The notes under the pieces were generated by a model. That model was not told where the DNA came from. It saw nothing but the letters and a program-made list of their open reading frames with translations, and searched no databases. The translations under genes were made by a program, and so were the position numbers. 7,038 nt of DNA from Zoogloeaceae bacterium. GTDB taxonomy: Bacteria > Pseudomonadota > Gammaproteobacteria > Burkholderiales > Rhodocyclaceae. This document shows, piece by piece, positions 1-5,582 of this stretch (position 1 is its first letter; the number at the start of each line of letters is the position of its first letter). Location of the stretch: contig JAIRZG010000158.1 of NCBI GenBank assembly GCA_031267345.1, positions 1 to 7,038 on the forward strand, given 5' to 3'.

Positions 1-54
1 GACCTGCTGCAACTCATCGGCTCGGTCTGGGAAACGCCGGACGGCGGACTGTAA
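1..54 (+). CDS. 3' end of an RTX-like calcium-binding protein (partial, starts upstream)
   Basis: The frame starting at base 1 reads DLLQLIGSVWETPDGGL and stops at TAA 52-54. It is called the end of an RTX-family gene because almost the same tail, NLLQIIGTVWDMDGGL plus stop, occurs at 817-867 directly after recognisable haemolysin-type calcium-binding-related modules. RTX proteins of this kind are usually secreted by type I systems whose signal lies in the C-terminal tail; that role is family knowledge, not visible here. Only 17 codons lie in the window, so domains, length and start are unknown. The assignment rests entirely on resemblance to the second tail. Confidence 0.55.
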   Translation, partial: DLLQLIGSVWETPDGGL

Positions 55-72
55 AGCCGCGCCAGGAGTACC

Positions 73-111
73 GGGCGAACCCTTGCGGTTCGCCCCGTCC
101 CCCGCGACGGG
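73..111. repeat. Two overlapping hairpins in the RTX spacer
   Basis: GGGCGAACC (73-81) pairs perfectly with GGTTCGCCC (87-95), a 9-bp stem with a 5-nt loop. CCCGTC (94-99) pairs with GACGGG (106-111), a 6-bp stem sharing bases 94-95 with the first, so the two compete at their edge. They lie 18 nt after the stop of the upstream RTX gene, before the degenerate RTX copy. They could terminate or protect the upstream transcript, or be a REP-like repeat. There is no T-run, so an ordinary intrinsic terminator is not well supported. Confidence 0.45.
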
Positions 112-132
112 ACGAAAGGAAAAACCGCGAGC

Positions 133-867
133 GACGCGGGCGCGGATCGGCTCGAAGGCAACGCAGGCAACGACACCTACCTGTTCTTCAAGGGCAACGG
201 CGAAGACCTCATCGATAACTACGACATTGGCAGCGCCGCCATCGTCGCCATACGCTTCATGGATGTCGCTTCCAGTGAAATCGCCCTTTCCCGCAGCGGC
301 TACGATCTGATTATCGAGTACGGCGTAGGCGACCGTATCACCGTGGACAACCACTACCTGAGCGACAGTTACAAGGTAGACCGATTTGAATTCACCGATG
401 CAACCCTGACGCTGGCGGAATTGATGGCGTGTGATACCGTTCGACTGACCGCAAGCAACGACACTATCTGAGGCAACGTGGGCAACGACACTTACCAGTT
501 TGGACGTGGCGATGGTCAGGACATCATCAATGATCATGATACGACGACCGGGAATAACGACCGTGTGGAATTTGGCGCGGGGATAACGGCGGAACAATTT
601 TGGTTCAAAAAGCAGGGCAATGATCTGGAAGTGATTTTGATTGGCACGGAAGGCAAAATAGACAACTGGTATGTCAGCGCGTCTTATCGGGTAGAGTAAT
701 TCCGCACGGAAGACGGCGCGATTCTGAATGATGAAGACGTGCAAACGCTGGTGAACACCATGTCGAATTCAAGCCTGCCCTAAACAGGAGAAACGGAACT
801 GCCGGAAAACTACGAAAACCTGTTGCAAATCATCGGCACGGTCTGGGATATGGATGGCGGGTTGTAA
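133..867 (+). pseudogene. Degenerate C-terminal fragment of an RTX protein with in-frame stops
   Basis: One frame runs from about 133 to TAA 865-867 with no frameshift but with internal stops TGA 469-471, TAA 697-699 and TAA 781-783. The translation holds two modules of about 105 residues, each opening with GNDTY (from 166 and 481) followed by a pattern like GRGDGQDIINDHD, an aromatic/hydrophobic stretch and a YRVExF-like end. I recognise this as the haemolysin-type calcium-binding-related domain (PF06594 type) found between RTX repeats. After the modules come a linker (ETELPENYENL) and the tail NLLQIIGTVWDMDGGL, matching the tail at 1-54. No plausible start or N-terminal part is present, so it looks like the remnant of a tandem RTX paralogue or a duplicated 3' cassette. 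The first two stops lie exactly at the module boundary and at the YRVE(Q)F position. CAA-to-TAA changes would explain 697 and possibly 781. Short pieces could in principle start at ATG 259 or GTG 478, but neither has a convincing ribosome binding site. Confidence 0.75.
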
Positions 868-895
868 AGATGGATAATCCGGGCTGATAATCCGG
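862..895 (+). promoter_or_regulatory. Possible promoter/operator with direct repeat upstream of ppx
   Basis: GATAATCCGG occurs twice, at 873-882 and 886-895, with a 13-nt period. Each copy contains a GATAAT -10-like hexamer. TTGTAA at 862-867, over the stop codon of the RTX fragment, is a 4-of-6 match to a -35 box with an 18-nt spacer to the second GATAAT. The position, 43 nt before the ppx start, suits a promoter. The repeat could equally be a regulator site. Both readings rest on consensus matching only. Confidence 0.3.
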
Positions 896-937
896 CAAAC
901 GGATCGATGGCGTCAGGAATACGGTAAAAAGGTACGG

Positions 938-2440
938 ATGGAATACGAAACGATAGCGGCGGTGGATTTGGGGTCCAACAGTTTTCGTCTGCAAATCGGG
1001 CGGGTGGTGGAAGATCAGATTTATCCGCTGGATTCCCTGAAAGAGACGGTGCGTCTGGCGAGCGGGCTGACGCCGGAGAAGACGCTGGACGCCGCCAGTC
1101 TGCGGCGGGGATGGGAGGCGCTGGGGCGTTTCGGGGAGCGCATCCGCAGTCTGAACGGCGCAACCGTGCGCGCCGTAGCGACCAATACCTTGCGCGTCGC
1201 CAAAAACGCCAGCGAGTTTCTCGCGGGCGGCGAGGCGGCGCTGGGCTTTCCGATCGAAATCATCGCCGGACGCGAAGAGGCGCGGCTGATCTACATCGGC
1301 GCGACGCACTCCCTGCCGCTGGCGACGCACAAGCGGCTGGTGGTGGATATTGGCGGCGGCTCCACGGAATTCATCATCGGCAGGAAATCCGAGTCGTTCC
1401 TCACCGATTCGCTCTACATGGGCTGTGTCAGCCATACCCTGCGCTATTTTCCGGATGGGCGCATCGACAGGAAACGTCTGCGCGAGGCGCAATCCGCCGC
1501 TGCCAAGGAAGTGGAACTCATCGCCCACGCCTACCTGCAGCAAGGCTGGAAAGAAGCCATCGGTTCTTCCGGCACGGCGCGGGCGATTGCGGATCTGCTG
1601 GAACTGAACCGCCTGAATCGCGGCAACGTGACCGGCATTACGCGCGAAGGACTGGAAAAACTGTCCGGCCTGTTGATCAAGGCCGGCTCCATCTACGCGC
1701 TCAACGTCCCCGGTGCGCGCGCCGACCGTCTGCCGGTGCTGCCGGGCGGTCTGGCGATTATGCTGGCGATTTTCGACAAACTGGATTTGACGCACATGAA
1801 CTACGCTGATGGCGCGTTGCGTCTGGGCGTACTTTACGATCTGCTGGGACGCTTCCAGCACAACGACATGCGCGACGTCACCGTCAAACAGTTCGCGCGC
1901 CGCTATCAGGTTGAACGCAAACAGGCCGTGCGGGTGCGGCAAACGGCGCTGGAAATCCTGCGCCGCCTGACCGCCGACCGCCAAAGCGAGGACGAAACGC
2001 AATTTCTCGCCTGGGCGGCTACGCTGCATGAAATCGGCATTTCCGTGGCGCATAACAGCTATCACAAGCATGGCGCGTACATTCTGAGTTACGCCGACAT
2101 GCCGGGTTTTTCCAACAAGGATCGCTCGCTGCTGGCGCTGCTGGCGCTGGGGCATCGCGGCAAACTGGAAAAGCTTTCCATATCGCCAGATGATCTGGTG
2201 ACCTGGCGCATGGTGTTCTGTCTGCGTTTGGCGGTGTTGCTGCACCGCAGCCGCGACGACCGCGAGTTGCCGCGCTACCGCGTTCAGGCCATGCCCAAAG
2301 GCGTGTTGCTGGAAATGCCCACGCGCTGGCTGGCGGATAATCCGTGGACTGCCGCCGCGCTGAAAGAAGAAATCCAGGCCTGGCGTCAGGCCGGATTCAC
2401 GCTGAAACTGAAATCCACCAACCCGGAACGCGGCGAATGA
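938..2440 (+). CDS. ppx: Ppx/GppA family exopolyphosphatase / guanosine pentaphosphate phosphohydrolase
   Basis: This 500-residue protein belongs to the Ppx/GppA branch of the ASKHA (actin/hexokinase/HSP70) phosphatases. Members remove terminal phosphate from polyphosphate and/or convert pppGpp to ppGpp in the cytoplasm. The first phosphate-binding motif AAVDLGSNSFRL is at residues 7-18 (D10), the GREEARLIYIGA stretch with the family's acidic E113-E114 at 111-122, the second phosphate motif VVDIGGGSTEF at 135-145, and GSSGTARAI from 209. The C-terminal half has an HD-like helical segment around H364-E365 (LHEIGISVAHNSYHKHGAYI), as in full-length Ppx. The length is close to E. coli PPX (513 residues), so the gene looks intact. 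ATG 938 is chosen because the conserved N-terminal motif begins seven residues later and AAAGG (928-932) lies just upstream. Its stop overlaps the next start (ATGA, 2437-2440), implying coupled translation with mlaE. Sequence alone does not separate Ppx from GppA activity. Confidence 0.93.
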   Translation: MEYETIAAVDLGSNSFRLQIGRVVEDQIYPLDSLKETVRLASGLTPEKTLDAASLRRGWEALGRFGERIRSLNGATVRAVATNTLRVAKNASEFLAGGEAALGFPIEIIAGREEARLIYIGATHSLPLATHKRLVVDIGGGSTEFIIGRKSESFLTDSLYMGCVSHTLRYFPDGRIDRKRLREAQSAAAKEVELIAHAYLQQGWKEAIGSSGTARAIADLLELNRLNRGNVTGITREGLEKLSGLLIKAGSIYALNVPGARADRLPVLPGGLAIMLAIFDKLDLTHMNYADGALRLGVLYDLLGRFQHNDMRDVTVKQFARRYQVERKQAVRVRQTALEILRRLTADRQSEDETQFLAWAATLHEIGISVAHNSYHKHGAYILSYADMPGFSNKDRSLLALLALGHRGKLEKLSISPDDLVTWRMVFCLRLAVLLHRSRDDRELPRYRVQAMPKGVLLEMPTRWLADNPWTAAALKEEIQAWRQAGFTLKLKSTNPERGE

Positions 2441-3555
2441 ATACGACCATCCCGTCTCGCCCCGTTTTGCGCCATTCGCCGGACGGCGGGGTTACGCTGT
2501 CCGGCGAATGGACGCTGGCGGGCGTTTTGCAGACGCCCGCCCTGCGTCCGGCGTTGCTGGCGGCGGCGAGGACCGGACATTGGGATTTGTCGGCGGTGAC
2601 AAGACTGGATAGCGCGCTTGCCGTATTGCTCTGGCGGCTCTGGCAGGGACGTTTTCCGGAAGACGCAAAAATTTCGCCCGCAGCGCGCGCGACGCTGGAA
2701 TGGATCGCGGCGCTTCCGGTGGATGAATCCGCGTCCGACATCCGGCAGGAATCCGCGCTCGGCGCCAGTCTGCGGCGCGTGGGCGTTTTTACCTTGGGCG
2801 TCGTTCGCAACGCGCGGGGGTTAGTTGAGCTTTTGGGGCAGTTGACGCTGACGGTCGGGTTTTTATGCCGCCATCCCAAAAGCATTCCCTGGAAGGAATT
2901 TTCCGCCAACATCTACCGCGCGGGCGTGGAAGCCCTGCCGGTTTCCGCGCTGGTGGGATTTTTGATCGGCGTCACCATCAGCTACCTTTCCGCCCTGCAA
3001 TTAAAGACTTTCGGGGCGGACATCTTCATCGTCAATATTCTTGGCGTCGGCATTATCCGCGAATTGGGGCCGGTGCTGGTGGCGGTGCTGGTCGCCGGAC
3101 GCTCCGGATCGGCGATGACGGCGCAGATTGGCGTCATGCGAGTGACGGAGGAAATCGACGCGCTGGCGGCGATGGGCGTTTCCGCCACCCTGCGCGTGGT
3201 GCTGCCCAAAGTGGCGGCGCTGGTGCTGGTCATGCCGCTGCTGGTGGTCTGGTCCTGCGTGGCGGCGCTGTTGGGCGGGGCGTTGGCGGCGTGGAAGGAA
3301 CTGGATTTCTCCGTCGCCTATTTTTTCAGCGCCCTGCCGGACGCCGTGCCAATCGCCAATCTCTGGATCGGCCTGTGCAAGGGTGTGCTCTTTGGCGGGC
3401 TGATCTCGCTTATCGCCTGTCATTTCGGCCTGCATGTGCGTCCCAATACCGAAAGTCTTTCCCGACGCACCACCGCTTCCGTGGTATCCGCCATCACCCT
3501 GGTGATCATCGTGGACGCCATCCTCGCCGTATTCACCCGCAATTTTGGCGTCTAG
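2437..3555 (+). CDS. mlaE: MlaE-family ABC transporter permease with N-terminal STAS domain
   Basis: A 372-residue inner-membrane permease of the MlaE type (PF02405), the transmembrane subunit of lipid ABC transporters that work with MCE proteins. Residues about 14-100 form a diverged STAS domain. WDLSAVTRLDSA (49-60) keeps the D58-S59 pair at the position of the regulatory Ser/Thr of STAS proteins such as MlaB, but the usual following glycine is absent. The permease part starts near 115. Likely membrane segments are about 166-187, 199-222, 254-286, 304-333 and 346-366. The family hallmark ELGPVLVAVLVAGRSG begins at E209 and continues into MRVTEEIDALAAMG. E. coli MlaE is about 260 residues with MlaB separate, so here the two appear fused, an arrangement known in other proteobacteria. 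ATG 2437 is preferred over an upstream in-frame ATG (2344) because it makes a 4-nt ATGA overlap with the ppx stop and the extra 31 residues are highly basic and unlike the family. mlaF follows after 1 nt. Confidence 0.92.
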   Translation: MNTTIPSRPVLRHSPDGGVTLSGEWTLAGVLQTPALRPALLAAARTGHWDLSAVTRLDSALAVLLWRLWQGRFPEDAKISPAARATLEWIAALPVDESASDIRQESALGASLRRVGVFTLGVVRNARGLVELLGQLTLTVGFLCRHPKSIPWKEFSANIYRAGVEALPVSALVGFLIGVTISYLSALQLKTFGADIFIVNILGVGIIRELGPVLVAVLVAGRSGSAMTAQIGVMRVTEEIDALAAMGVSATLRVVLPKVAALVLVMPLLVVWSCVAALLGGALAAWKELDFSVAYFFSALPDAVPIANLWIGLCKGVLFGGLISLIACHFGLHVRPNTESLSRRTTASVVSAITLVIIVDAILAVFTRNFGV

Positions 3556-3556
3556 C

Positions 3557-4312
3557 ATGACGCAGCCCCTCATCATCGACCTGCGCGGCATCTGGAGCCG
3601 CTACCACGCAGTCATCATCCACAAGGACCTGGATTTTCAGGTGCGGGCAGGGGAAGTGGTGGCGCTGGTCGGCGGTTCGGGCAGCGGTAAGACCACGCTG
3701 TTGCGGGAAATCCTTGGATTGTTGCCGCCGCACCGGGGCAGTGTTCGCCTGTTCGGACACGATCTGCGAACGCCGGACGCGCTGCTGCAACGCGATATTC
3801 GTCGCCGTCTGGGGATGCTGTTTCAGCAGGGTGCGCTCTTTTCCGCCCTGTCGGTTTTCGACAATATCGCCTTTCCCTTGCGCGAACTCAGGTTCTTGGA
3901 TGAAGCCTGGATTGCCGAACTGGTGCGCCTGAAAATGACGATAGTGGAACTGGAGCCGACCCACGCCCGCCTGATGCCGGCGGAGCTTTCCGGTGGCATG
4001 ATCAAACGCGTGGCGCTGGCGCGCGCGCTGGCGCTGGAGCCGGAACTGCTGCTGCTCGACGAGCCGACAGCGGGACTCGATCCGGCGCGCAGCCAGGGCT
4101 TTGTGCGTCTGATCCGCACCTTGCAACAGCGTTTGAACCTGACCGTGGTGCTGGTGACGCACGATATGGATACCCTCTACGGCCTGGATTGCGAAGTCGC
4201 CGTGCTGGCGGAACAACGCATCCTGACGCGCGGCAAACTCGACGCCGTGCGCGCCTTCCCGCATCCCGCCATCGAACAGTTCTTCAACTTCCCTCCGGGA
4301 AGGTCTGGATAA
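3557..4312 (+). CDS. mlaF: MlaF-family ABC transporter ATP-binding protein
   Basis: A 251-residue cytoplasmic ATPase expected to power the MlaE permease next to it. All core ABC motifs are visible: Walker A GGSGSGKTT (39-47, K45), Q-loop in GMLFQQGALFSAL (about 86-98), signature LSGGMIKR (144-151), Walker B ELLLLDEP (163-170, D168 and catalytic E169), D-loop AGLDP and H-loop H202 in LVTHDMD. The LSGGM-type signature and QQGALF Q-loop are typical of the MlaF/Ttg2A/Mkl lipid-transport ATPases. The length is near the usual 260-270 residues. ATG 3557 is chosen; a TTG at 3545 would add four residues and overlap mlaE by 11 nt. Neither start has a clear Shine-Dalgarno, so translation probably depends on coupling to mlaE, which ends 1 nt upstream. 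The MCE gene that normally follows is separated here by 332 bp containing a repeat element. Confidence 0.95.
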   Translation: MTQPLIIDLRGIWSRYHAVIIHKDLDFQVRAGEVVALVGGSGSGKTTLLREILGLLPPHRGSVRLFGHDLRTPDALLQRDIRRRLGMLFQQGALFSALSVFDNIAFPLRELRFLDEAWIAELVRLKMTIVELEPTHARLMPAELSGGMIKRVALARALALEPELLLLDEPTAGLDPARSQGFVRLIRTLQQRLNLTVVLVTHDMDTLYGLDCEVAVLAEQRILTRGKLDAVRAFPHPAIEQFFNFPPGRSG

Positions 4313-4318
4313 CCGTCA

Positions 4319-4446
4319 TCTCCCCTCGTGGGGAAGTTCAGAAATCAGAGGTCAAACATCGTAGGGACGCGATGGTTCCGCCGCGACTAACGCCCTGCAA
4401 ACGGAACGGTCGCCCCCTCTCTCCAACTCTCCCCCACGAGGGGAGA
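4319..4446. repeat. 128-bp element bounded by perfect 15-bp inverted repeats (MITE-like or extragenic repeat)
   Basis: TCTCCCCTCGTGGGG at 4319-4333 is the exact reverse complement of CCCCACGAGGGGAGA at 4432-4446. The right arm is preceded by a pyrimidine-rich CCCCCTCTCTCCAACTCTCC stretch (4413-4432) resembling the CCCTCTCC/GGAGAGGG extragenic repeats widespread in proteobacteria. The interior (4334-4431) has no recognisable gene. The element starts 6 nt after the mlaF stop. It could be a non-autonomous mobile element, a dispersed extragenic repeat, or a transcribed long stem. Flanking target-site duplications are not obvious, so mobility is inferred only from the terminal repeats. Confidence 0.55.
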
Positions 4447-4456
4447 AGGTTGATCA

Positions 4457-4473
4457 GCGGCGCTTCGCGCCGC
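4457..4473 (+). repeat. GC-rich hairpin downstream of mlaF
   Basis: GCGGCGC (4457-4463) and GCGCCGC (4467-4473) form a perfect 7-bp stem with a TTC loop. No T-run follows directly, so it is not a classic intrinsic terminator on its own. Part of its right arm (CGCCGCC, 4468-4474) can alternatively pair with GGCGGCG at 4514-4520, just before a T-rich run. Confidence 0.4.
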
Positions 4474-4513
4474 CCTGAACAAATTTCAAAAAACGGGCAT
4501 ACAGGCGAAAAGC

Positions 4514-4552
4514 GGCGGCGTTTTTCTTTTTGATGATCCGGTTTTTCCGGAT
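4514..4552 (+). terminator. Possible transcription terminator region between mlaF and the MCE gene
   Basis: GGCGGCG (4514-4520) is followed immediately by TTTTTCTTTTT (4521-4531) and can pair with CGCCGCC at 4468-4474, though the loop is long (39 nt). A second small hairpin follows: ATCCGG (4536-4541), TTTTT loop, CCGGAT (4547-4552), then TTCTGTT. Either could end the ppx-mlaE-mlaF transcript. The long loop of the first and short stem of the second keep confidence modest. Confidence 0.35.
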
Positions 4553-4593
4553 TTCTGTTGGCAGGGCAAGCGGAGCGTGAAAGAATCCGTTTG

Positions 4594-4602
4594 TGTTATA
4601 AA
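4594..4602 (+). promoter_or_regulatory. Extended -10 promoter for the MCE gene
   Basis: TGTTATAAA at 4594-4602 matches an extended -10 element (TGn followed by TATAAA, one base from consensus). No good -35 hexamer is seen 16-18 nt upstream, which extended -10 promoters tolerate. Transcription would start around 4609, leaving a leader of about 36 nt before ATG 4645. With the possible terminators just upstream, this suggests the MCE/lipoprotein part can be transcribed separately from mlaEF. Confidence 0.45.
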
Positions 4603-4644
4603 TGTTCTCCCCGAACCGATTGCTGAAAAAATGATCTGACCCGC

Positions 4645-5571
4645 ATGGAAAATCGCGCTCACGCCCTTCTTGCCGGATTGTTTACCCTCTTGCTGCTTGC
4701 CGCGACGCTGGCGGCGTTTTACGCCTTTGGCGAACGCCATGTGGAAACCCGCGAATTCGTCCTCGTCACCCAGCAAAACGTCGGCGGCCTGAATCTGCAG
4801 GCGCAGGTGTTGTATCGGGGAATACGCGTGGGCAAGGTGCAAAGCATCCAGCTCGATCCGCTGGACGCGCGCAACATCCTGATTCACGTGGAAGTCGAAA
4901 CTTTTGTTCCCCTGAACAACGCCACGACCGCCCGTCTGGCCTATCAGGGCATTACCGGTCTGGCGCACGTGCTGCTGGAAGATGGCGCGACGCAGGCGGA
5001 AAGCCAACCCCTGACTGACAGCTTGCCGCGCGTCCAGATGCAGCCCTCCTTTCTGGATCGTCTGGAAGACAGCCTGCCCGTCATTCTCGCGGAGACGCGC
5101 GCCTTTCTGGTCAATGCCAACGCGCTACTGGATACGCAGAACCGTCAGCGGTTGAAGCAGACGCTCGCGCATCTGGAATCCGCCAGTCAGCGCATGGACG
5201 CGGCCTTTTCCCGTATGCAGACGATGTTTTCCGAGGAAAACGCGCACAGTCTTTCCGCTGCGGTGCGCGCCACGCCGTTGCTGATGGAAGACGCGCGACG
5301 CCTGGTGGCGAGTATGGATCAGGTGGCGCAACGCGCCGAAAAACTCCTGCGCGACGAAGGCGCGATGGAGGTGCGTCCGGAAGAGGCGCTGATTCCCAAA
5401 ATCAGAACCACCGCCCACGACCTTTCCCTTGCCGCCCGCCGCTTTGAGCGGGTGCTGGATACGCTGGATCGTTCGCCGCAAAACCTGATTTTCGGCGCGC
5501 AGCCCGCCACGCCGGGGCCGGGCGAAGCGGGCTTTGTCGCGCCCGCCATCGTCGATTCGCCTTCTCCATGA
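4645..5571 (+). CDS. MCE domain protein, MlaD family (lipid ABC transporter substrate-binding subunit)
   Basis: This 308-residue protein has one N-terminal membrane anchor (about residues 7-28), a single MCE domain (about 36-115) and a long helical C-terminal region. Within the MCE domain, QVLYRGIRVGKV (54-65) is the typical Y-x-G-x-x-x-G-x-V motif and YQGITGLAHVLL (100-111) is the hydrophobic pore-loop region. Family members form periplasmic rings anchored to the MlaE/MlaF core and pass phospholipid through a central channel. It is longer than E. coli MlaD (183 residues); the extra C-terminal part (about 120-290) looks alpha-helical and could build a tube or reach toward the lipoprotein partner. 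It ends with a Pro/Gly/Ala-rich segment containing RSPQNLIFGAQPATPGPGE, common in beta/gammaproteobacterial MCE proteins. ATG 4645 places the anchor right at the N-terminus, but no strong Shine-Dalgarno precedes it. The stop overlaps a possible start (ATGA, 5568-5571) of the lipoprotein gene, indicating co-translation. Confidence 0.9.
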   Translation: MENRAHALLAGLFTLLLLAATLAAFYAFGERHVETREFVLVTQQNVGGLNLQAQVLYRGIRVGKVQSIQLDPLDARNILIHVEVETFVPLNNATTARLAYQGITGLAHVLLEDGATQAESQPLTDSLPRVQMQPSFLDRLEDSLPVILAETRAFLVNANALLDTQNRQRLKQTLAHLESASQRMDAAFSRMQTMFSEENAHSLSAAVRATPLLMEDARRLVASMDQVAQRAEKLLRDEGAMEVRPEEALIPKIRTTAHDLSLAARRFERVLDTLDRSPQNLIFGAQPATPGPGEAGFVAPAIVDSPSP

Positions 5572-5582
5572 GGCCGCTGACC

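Noticed and set aside
166..495. CRISPR-like or tandem DNA repeat suggested by recurring GGCAACGACAC
   Set aside because: The repeated words encode the GNDTY motif of RTX modules about 105 codons apart; they are protein-level repeats, with no regular short repeat-spacer pattern.
133..867. Stop-codon reassignment or programmed readthrough explaining the RTX stops
   Set aside because: Neighbouring intact genes end normally at TGA (ppx, MCE gene), TAG (mlaE) and TAA (mlaF, lipoprotein), so the standard code is in use. Three stops in one fragment without any start or N-terminus fit a pseudogene better.
830..2245. Long reverse-strand open frame of 471 codons opposite the phosphatase gene
   Set aside because: It mirrors the + strand Ppx/GppA gene, whose motifs are unmistakable. 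The reverse translation is rich in Gln, His and Arg with no recognisable domain, as expected for a shadow frame in GC-rich DNA.
2865..3560. 231-codon + strand frame inside mlaE
   Set aside because: It overlaps the MlaE permease in another frame and reads as Gly/Arg/His-rich low-complexity sequence. The MlaE frame carries the conserved hydrophobic segments.
4334..4431. Small gene within the inverted-repeat element
   Set aside because: The frame reading through here overlaps the mlaF 3' end and has Arg/Pro-rich low-complexity translation without a ribosome binding site or motif.
4631..4639. Minimal upstream ORF ATG-ATC-TGA before the MCE gene
   Set aside because: Two codons with no ribosome binding site; very likely chance, though it lies in the predicted leader.
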